DNA of 64,000 bases from JANNPJ01 sp965200525 (GCA_965200525.1 OZ241368.1:5456001-5520000), one strand, 5' to 3'. Numbered from the stretch's first letter, positions 44,931-54,104 are shown. Notes: generated from the letters alone by a model not told the origin. Numbers and translations: made by a program.

Positions 44931-45320
44931 GTGCACCTGATCCAGTACCGGCAGGCGATGGCCGTCATCCGGCTCCCCGCGGATGCGCCGGAGCCGGACT
45001 GGGCGATGGGATCGCCGCTGGCCAGCGTCTCGCGCACGTCCGACGAGACCAGCGTGATCTGCCCGACCAACTGCCTGCCGGAACCGGTGCCGGGCCCGTT
45101 CGAGGGGCCGTTCACGGTCACCCGGGCCGCCGGCGCGGTCGAGTTCTCGCAGATCGGCATCCTGCTGCGACTGCTCAAACCGCTGGCCGACGCCGGGATC
45201 CCGGTGCTGACCGTGTCCACCTTCGACACCGACTGGGTGCTGGTGCCGGCGGCGCAGTCCTCGGTGGCGACCTCGGTCTGGCGGCACGCCGGCTACACGG
45301 TCACCGAGGACGCGGAATGA
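44931..45320 (+). CDS. ACT-domain protein (COG3603/ACT_7 type) in the argJ position
   Basis: The 129-residue protein starts at GTG with GAGGAG 5 bases upstream. It matches the pattern of small bacterial ACT proteins of the COG3603 type: AVIRLPADAPEPDWA, a SVSRTSDETSVIC strand, GAVEFSQIGILLRLLKPLADAGIPVLTVSTFDTDWVLV. ACT domains bind amino acids, and the ACT_7 family includes the arginine sensor CASTOR of animals. No catalytic domain is fused to it. Its place inside the arginine operon suggests ligand sensing, but no function is established for the family. Confidence 0.85.
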   Translation: MHLIQYRQAMAVIRLPADAPEPDWAMGSPLASVSRTSDETSVICPTNCLPEPVPGPFEGPFTVTRAAGAVEFSQIGILLRLLKPLADAGIPVLTVSTFDTDWVLVPAAQSSVATSVWRHAGYTVTEDAE

Positions 45321-45336
45321 GCCGGGTGAAGCCGTC

Positions 45337-46245
45337 ATGACCGACCCGGCGAGCTTCCCGGTGCTGAGCGCCGAGCAGAAGGCGGGCGTGCTGGTCGAGG
45401 CGCTGCCCTGGCTGCAGCGGTTCCGGGGCGCGATCGCGGTGATCAAGTACGGCGGCAACGCGATGATCGACGACGACCTCAAGCGGGCCTTCGCCGAGGA
45501 CGTGGTGTTCCTGCGCGCGGCCGGGCTGAAGCCGGTAGTGGTGCACGGCGGCGGCCCGCAGATCAACGCCATGCTCGCCCGGCTCGGCATCGCCAGCGAG
45601 TTCCGCGGCGGCCTGCGGGTCACCTCGCCCGAGACCATGGACGTCGTCCGGATGGTGCTCACCGGCCAGGTCGGCCGCGAACTGGTCGGCCTGATCAACA
45701 GCCACGGCCCGCTCGGCATCGGCCTGTCCGGCGAGGACGGCGGGCTGTTCCTGGCCGCCCGCCGGGGCGCGGTGATCGACGGCGCCCAGGTCGACATCGG
45801 CCTGGTCGGCGACGTGGTCGAGGTGAACCCGGCCGCCGTCCTCGACCTGATCGACGCCGGCCGGATCCCGGTGGTCTCGACCGTCGCCCCGGACGACGAC
45901 GGCCAGGTGCTGAACGTCAACGCCGACACCGCGGCGGCCGCGCTCGCGGTCGCCCTCGGCGCGGCCAAGTTCGTCGTGCTCACCGACGTCGAGGGGCTGT
46001 ACGCGAACTGGCCCGACCGCTCGTCGCTGCTGACCGAGATCACCGACGACGAGCTCGCCGTCATGCTGCCCAACCTGGAGTCGGGGATGGTGCCCAAGAT
46101 GGAGGCCTGCCTGCGGGCGGTGCGCGGCGGCGTCCCCAATGCCACGGTCATCGACGGCCGGATCAAGCACAGCCTGCTGCTGGAGGTCTTTACCTCGCAG
46201 GGCATCGGCACGATGGTGATACCGGCGAAGGAGCCCCAGCTGTGA
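45337..46245 (+). CDS. argB: N-acetylglutamate kinase ArgB
   Basis: ArgB phosphorylates N-acetylglutamate. The 302-residue amino-acid-kinase-fold protein has VIKYGGNAM, VHGGGPQI, the VNADTAAAALA nucleotide segment and SGMVPKMEA. The roughly 25-residue N-terminal helix before the kinase core and the C-terminal HSLLLEVFTSQGIGT signature are those of hexameric, arginine-inhibited enzymes. Arginine-sensitive ArgB normally goes with the ArgJ acetyl-recycling pathway, yet argJ is not here. The stop overlaps the argD GTG. Confidence 0.96.
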   Translation: MTDPASFPVLSAEQKAGVLVEALPWLQRFRGAIAVIKYGGNAMIDDDLKRAFAEDVVFLRAAGLKPVVVHGGGPQINAMLARLGIASEFRGGLRVTSPETMDVVRMVLTGQVGRELVGLINSHGPLGIGLSGEDGGLFLAARRGAVIDGAQVDIGLVGDVVEVNPAAVLDLIDAGRIPVVSTVAPDDDGQVLNVNADTAAAALAVALGAAKFVVLTDVEGLYANWPDRSSLLTEITDDELAVMLPNLESGMVPKMEACLRAVRGGVPNATVIDGRIKHSLLLEVFTSQGIGTMVIPAKEPQL

Positions 46246-47507
46246 CCGACCTCGAGTCCCGCCACTCCCAGGACGCCGAACCGCGTGACGCCGCCGGCAA
46301 CGAGGCCCTGCTGGAGCGCTACCGGCACTCGCTGATCGGCGTCTTCGGCACCCCGTCGCGGGTGCTGGTCCGCGGCGAGGGCTGTTACGTCTGGGACGCC
46401 GACGGCCGGCGCTACCTCGACCTGCTCGGCGGGATCGCGGTGAACGTGCTCGGGCACGCCCACCCGTTCCTGGTCTCGGCCGTCACCGCGCAGCTGGCCA
46501 CCCTCGGGCACGTGTCCAACCTGTTCACCAGCCCGCTGCAGATCGGCCTGGCCGAGCGGCTGCTGGAACTGCTCGGCGCGCCCGACGGCTCGGCCGTCTT
46601 CTTCGGCAACTCCGGGGCCGAGGCGGTCGAGGCCGCGATCAAGCTGACCCGCCGCACCGGCCGCGCCGGGCTGGTCGCGGCCGAGGGCGGCTTCCACGGC
46701 CGGACCATGGGCGCGCTCTCGCTGACCGCCAAAGCCGCGTACCGGGAGCCGTTCGAGCCGCTGCCGGCCGGCGTGACGCACGTGCCCTGGGGCGACCTGG
46801 GCGCGATGCGGCAGGCGGTCAACTCCGACGTGGCCGCCGTCGTCCTGGAGCCGATCCAGGGCGAGGCTGGCGTCCGGATGCCGCCGCCGGGCTACCTGGC
46901 CGGGGTCCGCGACCTGACCCGGGCCACCGGCACCCTGCTGGTCCTGGACGAGGTGCAGACCGCGATCGGCCGGACCGGGGCCTGGTTCGCCCACCAGCTG
47001 CCCGAACTGGGGGGCGCGCCGGGGAACCTGGCCCCGGACGTCGTCACCCTGGCCAAGGGCCTCGGCGGCGGGATCCCGATCGGGGCCATGATCGCGCTCG
47101 GCCCGGAGAACGCCGGCCGGCTGTCCGCGGGCCAGCACGGCTCGACCTTCGGCGGCAACCCGGTGGCGACCGCGGCCGCCCTGGCCACCCTGCACGTGAT
47201 CGAGCGCGACGGCCTGCTGCAGAACGCCACGACGGTCGGCGACCGGCTGGCGGCCGGCATCGAGAGCCTGGCCGACCCGCTGATCGACGGCGTGCGTGGC
47301 GTCGGCCTGCTCCGGGCGGTGCAGTTCACCGCCCCGGTGGCGGCGGCCGCGATGAAGCACCTGCTGGCCGCCGGGTTCATCGTCAACGCGGTCGCCCCGG
47401 ACGCGTTCCGGCTGGCCCCGCCCCTGATCCTGACCGCTGACCAGGCCGACAGTTTCGTCGGGGCCCTGCCCGCCGCCCTGCGGGCGGCCGAGGAGGAGAT
47501 CGCATGA
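46242..47507 (+). CDS. argD: Acetylornithine aminotransferase ArgD
   Basis: This PLP-dependent class III transaminase makes N-acetylornithine. The 421-residue protein shows LDLLGGIAVNVLGH, FFGNSGAEAVEAAIKL, the GGFHGRTMGALS motif, VLDEVQTAIGRTG and the PLP lysine in TLAKGLGGGIP. The GTG start overlaps the argB stop by 4 bases, with a GAAGGAG sequence upstream. The stop overlaps the argF ATG. Confidence 0.97.
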   Translation: MTDLESRHSQDAEPRDAAGNEALLERYRHSLIGVFGTPSRVLVRGEGCYVWDADGRRYLDLLGGIAVNVLGHAHPFLVSAVTAQLATLGHVSNLFTSPLQIGLAERLLELLGAPDGSAVFFGNSGAEAVEAAIKLTRRTGRAGLVAAEGGFHGRTMGALSLTAKAAYREPFEPLPAGVTHVPWGDLGAMRQAVNSDVAAVVLEPIQGEAGVRMPPPGYLAGVRDLTRATGTLLVLDEVQTAIGRTGAWFAHQLPELGGAPGNLAPDVVTLAKGLGGGIPIGAMIALGPENAGRLSAGQHGSTFGGNPVATAAALATLHVIERDGLLQNATTVGDRLAAGIESLADPLIDGVRGVGLLRAVQFTAPVAAAAMKHLLAAGFIVNAVAPDAFRLAPPLILTADQADSFVGALPAALRAAEEEIA

Positions 47508-48451
47508 CCGCCCGCGGACCCCGGCACTTCCTGCGGGACGACGACCTCGCCCCGGACGAGCTGATCGAGGTGCTCGACCTGGCCGACCGGCTCAAGGCCG
47601 ACCGTGCCGCCGGCGAGCTCGCGGTCCGCCCGCTGGCCGGCCCGAAGGCGGTCGCCGTCCTGTTCGACAAGTCCTCGACCCGGACCCGGGTGTCGTTCAG
47701 CGTCGGGATCTCCGAGCTCGGCGGTTATCCGCTGGTGATCGAGTCCGCCGGCAGCCACCTGGGCCGGGGCGAGCCGATCGAGGACACTGCCCGGGTGCTC
47801 ACCCGGCAGTGCGCCGCCATCGTCTGGCGCACCGGGGCCCAGACCCGGATCGAGGCGATGGCCTCGGCCAGCACGGTGCCGGTGATCAACGCGCTGACCG
47901 ACGAGTTCCACCCCTGCCAGTTGCTGGCCGACCTGCAGACCGTGCGCGAGCGGTTCGGCCGGCTGGCCGGCCTGACCCTGACCTACCTCGGCGACGGCGC
48001 CAACAACATGGCCCACTCCTACCTGCTGGCCGGGGCCAACGCCGGCATGCACGTGCGGATCGCCACCCCGCCCGGGTACGAGCCCGACCCGTCGGTCGTG
48101 GCCGCGGCCGGCCGGCTGGGCGCGATCACCGGTGGCTCGGTCGACGTCGAGCACGACCCGGTGACCGCCGCGACCGGCGCCGACGTGCTGGCCACCGACA
48201 CCTGGGTGTCGATGGGGCACGAGGGCCAGGAGGACGCGCGGGCGCAGCGGTTCGTGCCGTACGCGATCGACGCGGCGGCGCTGAAACTGGCCTCGCCGGA
48301 GGCGATCGTGCTGCACTGCCTGCCCGCCTACCGGGGTCAGGAGATCTCGGCCGAGGTGCTCGACGGCCCGGCCTCGGCCGTCTGGGACGAGGCCGAGAAC
48401 CGGCTGCACGCGCAGAAGGCGCTGCTCGTCTGGTTGCTGGAGCGGTCATGA
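47504..48451 (+). CDS. argF: Ornithine carbamoyltransferase ArgF
   Basis: ArgF makes citrulline from ornithine and carbamoyl phosphate. The 315-residue protein has the carbamoyl-phosphate loop FDKSSTRTRVSF, HPCQLLADLQT, TDTWVSMG and HCLPAYRG with the catalytic cysteine. It overlaps argD upstream and argR downstream by 4 bases each. Confidence 0.97.
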   Translation: MTARGPRHFLRDDDLAPDELIEVLDLADRLKADRAAGELAVRPLAGPKAVAVLFDKSSTRTRVSFSVGISELGGYPLVIESAGSHLGRGEPIEDTARVLTRQCAAIVWRTGAQTRIEAMASASTVPVINALTDEFHPCQLLADLQTVRERFGRLAGLTLTYLGDGANNMAHSYLLAGANAGMHVRIATPPGYEPDPSVVAAAGRLGAITGGSVDVEHDPVTAATGADVLATDTWVSMGHEGQEDARAQRFVPYAIDAAALKLASPEAIVLHCLPAYRGQEISAEVLDGPASAVWDEAENRLHAQKALLVWLLERS

Positions 48452-48981
48452 CGGCGCTGCCGCGGACCGGCGCCCCGGCCCGGTCCAAGGCCGCCCGGCA
48501 GCACCGGATCGTCGACCTGCTGCGCCGCCGGCCGATCCGGTCCCAGGTCGAGCTGGCCGACCTGCTGAACAGCGAGGGGGTCGCCGTCACCCAGGCCACC
48601 CTGTCCCGCGACCTGGTCGAGCTGGGCGCGGTCAAGGTGCGTCACCCCGAGGGGGGCCTGGTCTACGCCACCCCCGGCGAGGGCGGCGACCGGACCCCGT
48701 GGGGCGGGATCGAGCAGGAGATGCTGGACGCGCGGCTGGCCCGGCTCTGCGAGGAGCTGCTGGTCACGGCCAAGGCCTCGGCCAACCTGGTGGTGCTGCA
48801 CACGCCGCCCGGGGCGGCCCAGTTCCTGGCCTCGGCGATCGATCACTCGGTGCTGCCGGACGTGCTCGGCAGCATCGCCGGCGACGACACCGTGCTGGTG
48901 GTGACCCGCGACCCGCTCGGCGGTGACGCGGTCGCGGCCCGGTTCCTGGCCCTGGCCGCCGGCCAGGAGGACCGGCCGTGA
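48448..48981 (+). CDS. argR: Arginine repressor ArgR
   Basis: The 177-residue repressor has an N-terminal winged helix (VELADLLNSEGVAVTQATLSRDLVELGA) and a C-terminal oligomerisation/arginine-binding domain with TPPGAAQFLASAID and GSIAGDDTVLV, whose Asp pair contacts arginine in the family. It probably controls the operon through the AT-rich boxes before argC. The start overlaps argF. Normally argG follows; here argH comes next after 57 bases. Confidence 0.95.
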   Translation: MTALPRTGAPARSKAARQHRIVDLLRRRPIRSQVELADLLNSEGVAVTQATLSRDLVELGAVKVRHPEGGLVYATPGEGGDRTPWGGIEQEMLDARLARLCEELLVTAKASANLVVLHTPPGAAQFLASAIDHSVLPDVLGSIAGDDTVLVVTRDPLGGDAVAARFLALAAGQEDRP

Positions 48982-49038
48982 GCGCCGGGCTCACGCCGTC
49001 CTGAAATCAGTGGTGCATCAATGACTCTGGAGAAAAAC

Positions 49039-50463
49039 GTGACCGGCAAGTCGACCGTGCTGTGGGGTTCGAGGTTCGAGGGCGGGCCGGCCGAGGCAAT
49101 GGCCGCCCTGTCGAAGTCGACCCACTTCGACTGGCGGCTGGCCCGCTACGACCTGGCCGGTTCCCGGGCCCACGCCCGGGCCCTGCACCGGGCCGGGCTG
49201 CTCACCGACGGCGACCTCAAGGAGCTGCTGGCCGGGATCGACACCGTGGACGCCGAGGTCGAGGCCGGCTCCGTGCGGGCCCAGCCGCACGACGAGGACG
49301 TGCACTCGGCCCTGGAGGCGGTGCTGATCGAGCGGCTCGGCCCCGAGTTGGGGGGCCGGCTGCGGGCCGGCCGTTCGCGCAACGACCAGATCGCCACCCT
49401 GCTGCGGATGTACCTGCGCGACCACGCCCGGGTGATCGGCGGGCTGGTCCTCGACCTGGTCCAGGCCCTGGCCGACCAGGCCGGCGCCCATCCGGACGCG
49501 GCCATGCCGGGCCGGACCCACCTGCAGCACGCCCAGCCGGTACTGCTGGCCCACCACCTGCTGGCCCACGGCTGGCCGCTGCTGCGCGACGTCGAGCGGC
49601 TCACCGACTGGGACAAGCGGGCGGCGGTCTCGCCCTACGGCTCGGGCGCGCTGGCCGGCTCGTCGCTCGGCCTCGACCCGGAGGCGGTGGCGGCCGACCT
49701 GGGCTTCGACAGCTCGGTGCCGAACTCGATCGACGGGACGGCGTCGCGCGACCTGGCCGCCGAGTTCGCCTTCGTCACCGCGATGATCGGGGTCGACCTG
49801 TCCCGGCTGTCCGAGGAGGTCATTCTCTGGGCGACCAAGGAGTTCTCCTTCCTCACCCTGGACGACGCCTGGTCGACCGGGTCGAGCATCATGCCGCAGA
49901 AGAAGAACCCGGACGTGGCCGAGCTGGCCCGGGGCAAGGCGGGCCGGTTGATCGGCGACCTGGCCGGCCTGATGGCCACCCTGAAGGGGCTGCCGCTGGC
50001 CTACAACCGCGACCTCCAGGAGGACAAGGAGCCGGTGTTCGACGCGGTCGACACCCTGGAGGTGCTGCTGCCCGCGGTCACCGGCATGGTCTCCACCCTG
50101 GTGTTCCACACCGACCGGATGGCCGCCCTCGCCCCACAGGGCTTCGCGTTGGCCACCGACATCGCCGAGTGGCTGGTCCGCTCGGGCGTGCCGTTCCGGG
50201 ATGCGCACGAGGTCGCCGGGGCCTGCGTGCGCCGGTGTGAGCAGCGGACCGCCGCCGAGGGCACCTCGATCGAGCTCTGGGACCTCACCGACGACGACCT
50301 GGCCGCGGTGTCGCCGCTGCTCACCCCGGGGGTTCGCGACGTCCTCAACGTGACCGGGAGCCTGTCCTCGCGCAACGGCCGGGGTGGCACGGCTCCGGTC
50401 CGGGTGGCCGAGCAGCAGGTCGAACTGATCGCGACCCTTGCCCGGCTCCGCACCTTTTTGTGA
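49039..50463 (+). CDS. argH: Argininosuccinate lyase ArgH
   Basis: ArgH cleaves argininosuccinate to arginine and fumarate. The 474-residue product has LWGSRFEGGPAEA, RSRNDQIAT, HLQHAQPV and the lyase signature GSSIMPQKKNPD. The GTG at 49039 is preferred because GGAG lies 8 bases upstream and the N-terminus matches homologs. An in-frame ATG at 49021 without a binding site would add six residues. Its partner argG, which makes argininosuccinate, is absent from the cluster. Confidence 0.94.
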   Translation: MTGKSTVLWGSRFEGGPAEAMAALSKSTHFDWRLARYDLAGSRAHARALHRAGLLTDGDLKELLAGIDTVDAEVEAGSVRAQPHDEDVHSALEAVLIERLGPELGGRLRAGRSRNDQIATLLRMYLRDHARVIGGLVLDLVQALADQAGAHPDAAMPGRTHLQHAQPVLLAHHLLAHGWPLLRDVERLTDWDKRAAVSPYGSGALAGSSLGLDPEAVAADLGFDSSVPNSIDGTASRDLAAEFAFVTAMIGVDLSRLSEEVILWATKEFSFLTLDDAWSTGSSIMPQKKNPDVAELARGKAGRLIGDLAGLMATLKGLPLAYNRDLQEDKEPVFDAVDTLEVLLPAVTGMVSTLVFHTDRMAALAPQGFALATDIAEWLVRSGVPFRDAHEVAGACVRRCEQRTAAEGTSIELWDLTDDDLAAVSPLLTPGVRDVLNVTGSLSSRNGRGGTAPVRVAEQQVELIATLARLRTFL

Positions 50464-50561
50464 CCCACGACTCGCCGGTGCTTTACCTCGGACGGGGGAA
50501 CGACCAGACTCACGGATGCGTGGGCCGCAATGCGGCAGCCCGTGTCTGAGGAGGATTCTGG

Positions 50562-51410
50562 ATGTCGTCCGTTGCCGACCGTTCGCAGCCGCCCGCCGGG
50601 GCCCCACCGGCCGGTACCGGGGTGTTCTCGCCGGGCCGGGCCCGGATCGGGCAGCGAACCCTGCGAACCGACAACTGGCGCCGGCCGCCCCTCACGGTGG
50701 CGGCGATCCTCGGCTTCTTCGTGGTCTACACGCTGATCCGGATCTTCATGAACAAGTGGTACTACGCACCGCAGTACCACTACCTGACGCCGGTCTACTC
50801 GCCCTGCCTGAGCAAGGCCTGCCCGAGCGCGGCCTCCGACTTCGGGCAGCCGCTGCCGAAGTTCTGGACCGGCATCCCGCTGGCGATCATCATCTTCCCG
50901 ATCCTGGCCGGGTTCCGGACCACCTGCTACTACTACCGCAAGGCCGGCTACCGCAGCCTCTGGGCCTCGCCGCAGGCCTGTGCGGTGCCCGAGCCGCACG
51001 CCAAGTACACCGGTGAGACCCGCTTCCCGCTCGGCCTGATGAACTCCCACCGGTACTTCTTCGTGCTGGCCAGCATCCTGCTGCTGGTCAACTTCTACGA
51101 CGCGGTCAAGGCCTTCGAGGGCGTCGACGGCGGCTTCGGCTTCGGCCTGGGCTCGCTGATCATGGTGGCCAACGTGGTCATGCTGGGCCTGTACTCGCTC
51201 TCCTGCCACGCCTGCCGGCACATCGTCGGCGGCCGGCTCAAGCACTTCTCCAAGCACCCCGTGCGGTACCGGATGTGGACCGTCGTCTCGAAGCTGAACC
51301 CGTTGCACGGCAACTTCGCGATGGCCTCGCTGTTCACCGTCATCCTGACCGACGCCTACATCATGGCGCTGTCCGCCGGTTGGTTCTCCGACCTGCGCTT
51401 CTACAACTGA
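50562..51410 (+). CDS. sdhC: Membrane anchor of a second (Sdh1-type) succinate dehydrogenase
   Basis: The 282-residue protein has about five membrane segments (45-65, 102-118, 164-183, 196-214, 248-270) and no similarity to the first SdhC. Its length, gene order and motifs (YSPCLSKAC, FRTTCYYYRKAGYR, SCHACRHIVGGRL) fit the anchor of mycobacterial Sdh1. Cys122, Cys215, His216, Cys218 and His220 are candidate metal ligands; mycobacterial Sdh1 is reported to hold a membrane-embedded Rieske-type cluster instead of heme. GAGGAGG lies 7 bases before the ATG. Confidence 0.88.
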   Translation: MSSVADRSQPPAGAPPAGTGVFSPGRARIGQRTLRTDNWRRPPLTVAAILGFFVVYTLIRIFMNKWYYAPQYHYLTPVYSPCLSKACPSAASDFGQPLPKFWTGIPLAIIIFPILAGFRTTCYYYRKAGYRSLWASPQACAVPEPHAKYTGETRFPLGLMNSHRYFFVLASILLLVNFYDAVKAFEGVDGGFGFGLGSLIMVANVVMLGLYSLSCHACRHIVGGRLKHFSKHPVRYRMWTVVSKLNPLHGNFAMASLFTVILTDAYIMALSAGWFSDLRFYN

Positions 51411-51424
51411 ACAGGGGAAGCCCG

Positions 51425-53338
51425 ATGACCGAGGTGGAACGCCTCCAGTACGACGTCCTGGTGGTCGGGGCCGGTGGAGCCGGCCTGCGGGCCGCGATCG
51501 AGGCCCGCGAGCAGGGAATGCGCACGGCGATCCTGTCCAAGTCGCTGTTCGGCAAGGCCCACACCGTGATGGCCGAGGGCGGCGCCGCCGCCGCGATGGG
51601 CAACGCCAACTCCAAGGACAACTGGCAGGTCCACTTCCGCGACACGATGCGCGGCGGCAAGTTCCTGAACAACCCACGGATGGCCGAGCTGCACGCCAAG
51701 GAGGCGCCGGCCCGGGTCTGGGAGCTGGAGACCTACGGCGCGCTGTTCGACCGGACCAAGGACGGCAAGATCAGCCAGCGCAACTTCGGCGGGCACGAGT
51801 ACCCGCGGCTGGCCCACGTCGGTGACCGCACCGGCCTGGAGCTGATCCGCACCCTGCAGCAGAAGATCGTCTCGCTGCAGCAGGAGGACTTCGCCGAGTT
51901 CGGCGACCACGAGAAGTACCTCAAGGTGTTCCACGAGTTCGCCGTCACCGACCTGCTGCTGGACGGCGAGTCGATCTCCGGTGCCTTCGGCTACTACCGC
52001 AACACCGGCGCGCTGGTCGCCTTCTCGGCCCCGGCGGTGGTGCTGGCCACCGGGGGGATCGGCAAGACCTTCAAGGTCACCAGCAACTCCTGGGAGTACA
52101 CCGGGGACGGGCACGCGCTGGCCTTGCGGGCCGGCGGCACGCTGATCAACATGGAGTTCGTCCAGTTCCACCCGACCGGCATGGTCTGGCCCCTGTCGGT
52201 GAAGGGCCTCCTGGTCACCGAGTCGGTGCGCGGCGACGGCGGGGTGCTGCGCAACAGCGAGGGCAAGCGCTTCATGTTCGACTACGTGCCCGACGTCTTC
52301 CGGGCCCAGTACGCGACCACGGAGGAAGAGGCCGACCGCTGGTACAAGGATCCGGAGAACAACAAGCGGCCGCCGGAACTGCTGCCCCGCGACGAGGTCG
52401 CCCGGGCGATCAACTCCGAGGTCAAGGCGGGTCGGGGAACCCCGCACGGCGGCGTCTTCCTCGACGTCTCGACCCGGCTGCCGGCCGCGGAGATCATCAA
52501 GCGGCTGCCGAGCATGCACCACCAGTTCAAGGAGCTGGCCGACGTCGACATCACCGCCGAGGCGATGGAGGTCGGCCCGACCTGTCACTACGTGATGGGC
52601 GGCATCGAGGTCGACGCCGACACCGAGGCGGCCAAGGTGCCGGGGCTGTTCTCCGTGGGCGAGTGCTCCGGTGGCATGCACGGCTCCAACCGGCTGGGCG
52701 GCAACTCGCTCTCCGACCTGCTGGTCTTCGGTCGCCGTTCCGGCACCGCCGCGGCCGACTACGTGCGGGGGCTGGGCGAGAAGCGCCCGCAGCTGACCGA
52801 GCCGGACGTGGCGGCGGCCCAGGAGCTGGCACTGGCCCCGTTCGGTGCCGTCCTCGACGGGCCGGCCGAGAACCCGTTCACCGTGCACGGGGAGCTTCAG
52901 CAGACGATGAACGACCTGGTCGGGATCATTCGCCGGGAGGGTGAGATCGCCGAGGCGCTGGCCCGGCTGGACGACTTCGAGCGGCGGGTGGCCCGGGTCC
53001 GGGTCGCCGGTGGGCGGGCCTTCAACCCCGGTTGGCACCTGGCCCTCGACCTGCGGAACATGCTGCTGGTCTCGCGCTGCATCGCGATGGCGGCGCTGGA
53101 GCGCACCGAGAGCCGCGGTGGCCACACCCGGGAGGATCACCCGAAGATGGACCCGCAGTGGCGCCAGGTCAACCTGGTGCTCGGGCTGGAGACGGTGCCG
53201 ACCGGGAAGGTCACCCTGACCCGGCAGCCGGTGCCCACCATGCCGACCGAGCTGCTCGCCCTGTTCGACCGGGGCGAACTGTCGAAATACTATACGCCCG
53301 AGGAACTTTCCGTACTCGATGAGGAGGGCTCCAAGTGA
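51425..53338 (+). CDS. sdhA: Sdh1-type succinate dehydrogenase/fumarate reductase flavoprotein
   Basis: The 637-residue FAD protein has the dinucleotide fold VLVVGAGGAGLRAA, the KAHTVMAEGGAAAAMGN motif with the flavin-linking histidine, QFHPTGMV, and GMHGSNRLGGNSLSDLLVFG. It is clearly a paralog of, and distinct from, the SdhA ending at 30597. AGGGGAAG lies upstream of the ATG, 14 bases after the anchor stop. The last codons overlap the GTG of the Fe-S subunit. Direction (succinate oxidation or fumarate reduction) cannot be read from sequence. Confidence 0.95.
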   Translation: MTEVERLQYDVLVVGAGGAGLRAAIEAREQGMRTAILSKSLFGKAHTVMAEGGAAAAMGNANSKDNWQVHFRDTMRGGKFLNNPRMAELHAKEAPARVWELETYGALFDRTKDGKISQRNFGGHEYPRLAHVGDRTGLELIRTLQQKIVSLQQEDFAEFGDHEKYLKVFHEFAVTDLLLDGESISGAFGYYRNTGALVAFSAPAVVLATGGIGKTFKVTSNSWEYTGDGHALALRAGGTLINMEFVQFHPTGMVWPLSVKGLLVTESVRGDGGVLRNSEGKRFMFDYVPDVFRAQYATTEEEADRWYKDPENNKRPPELLPRDEVARAINSEVKAGRGTPHGGVFLDVSTRLPAAEIIKRLPSMHHQFKELADVDITAEAMEVGPTCHYVMGGIEVDADTEAAKVPGLFSVGECSGGMHGSNRLGGNSLSDLLVFGRRSGTAAADYVRGLGEKRPQLTEPDVAAAQELALAPFGAVLDGPAENPFTVHGELQQTMNDLVGIIRREGEIAEALARLDDFERRVARVRVAGGRAFNPGWHLALDLRNMLLVSRCIAMAALERTESRGGHTREDHPKMDPQWRQVNLVLGLETVPTGKVTLTRQPVPTMPTELLALFDRGELSKYYTPEELSVLDEEGSK

Positions 53339-54084
53339 GCCATCAGGCACGCTTCCGGGTCTGGCGCGGGGACGCGACCGACGGCGAACTGGTCGAGTAC
53401 GAGGTCGAGGTGAACGACGGCGAGGTGATCCTCGACGTCATCCACCGGCTGCAGGCCACCCAGGCCGGTGACCTCGCCGTCCGGTGGAACTGCAAGGCCG
53501 GCAAGTGCGGCTCGTGCAGCGCCGAGGTGAACGGCCGGCCCCGGCTGATGTGCATGACCCGGATGAGCACCTTCGCCGACGACGAGGTCATCTCGGTGAC
53601 GCCGCTGCGGGCCTTCCCGGTGATCCGCGACCTGGTCACCGACGTCTCGTTCAACTACCAGAAGGCCCGCGAGATCCCGGCTTTCGCCCCGCCCAAGGGG
53701 GTGGCCCCGGGGGAGTACCGGATGCAGCAGGTGGACGTCGAGCGCTCGCAGGAGTTCCGCAAGTGCATCGAGTGCTTCCTGTGCCAGGACACCTGCCACG
53801 TGGTCCGCGACCACGAGGAGAACAAGGAGTCGTTCGCCGGGCCCCGCTTCCTGATGCGGGTGGCCGAGCTGGACATGCACCCGCTGGATGCCCAGGACCG
53901 CAAGGCCCAGGCCCAGGAGGAGCACGGGCTGGGCTACTGCAACATCACCAAGTGCTGCTCCGAGGTCTGCCCCGAGCACATCAAGATCACCGACAACGCC
54001 CTGATCCCGATGAAGGAGCGCGTGGTCGACCGTAAGTACGATCCGGTGGTGTGGCTGGGCAACAAGATCATGCGCCGGACCTGA
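53335..54084 (+). CDS. sdhB: Sdh1-type succinate dehydrogenase iron-sulfur subunit
   Basis: The 249-residue subunit has the [2Fe-2S] site CKAGKCGSC with a downstream Cys in RLMCM, the [4Fe-4S] site CIECFLCQDTCHV and the third cluster CNITKCCSEVCP. The latter two differ in spacing context from the first SdhB, matching a separate lineage. GAGGAGGG lies about 6 bases before the GTG. It ends the second sdh operon. Confidence 0.95.
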   Translation: MSHQARFRVWRGDATDGELVEYEVEVNDGEVILDVIHRLQATQAGDLAVRWNCKAGKCGSCSAEVNGRPRLMCMTRMSTFADDEVISVTPLRAFPVIRDLVTDVSFNYQKAREIPAFAPPKGVAPGEYRMQQVDVERSQEFRKCIECFLCQDTCHVVRDHEENKESFAGPRFLMRVAELDMHPLDAQDRKAQAQEEHGLGYCNITKCCSEVCPEHIKITDNALIPMKERVVDRKYDPVVWLGNKIMRRT

Positions 54085-54104
54085 GTGACGCCGCGAGCGG
54101 GGCC

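Noticed and set aside
44890..44940. 16-codon ATG frame overlapping the argC stop, considered as an argJ remnant or leader peptide
   Set aside because: No similarity to the ArgJ N-terminus, and no arginine codon run; it simply spans the ribosome binding site of the ACT gene.
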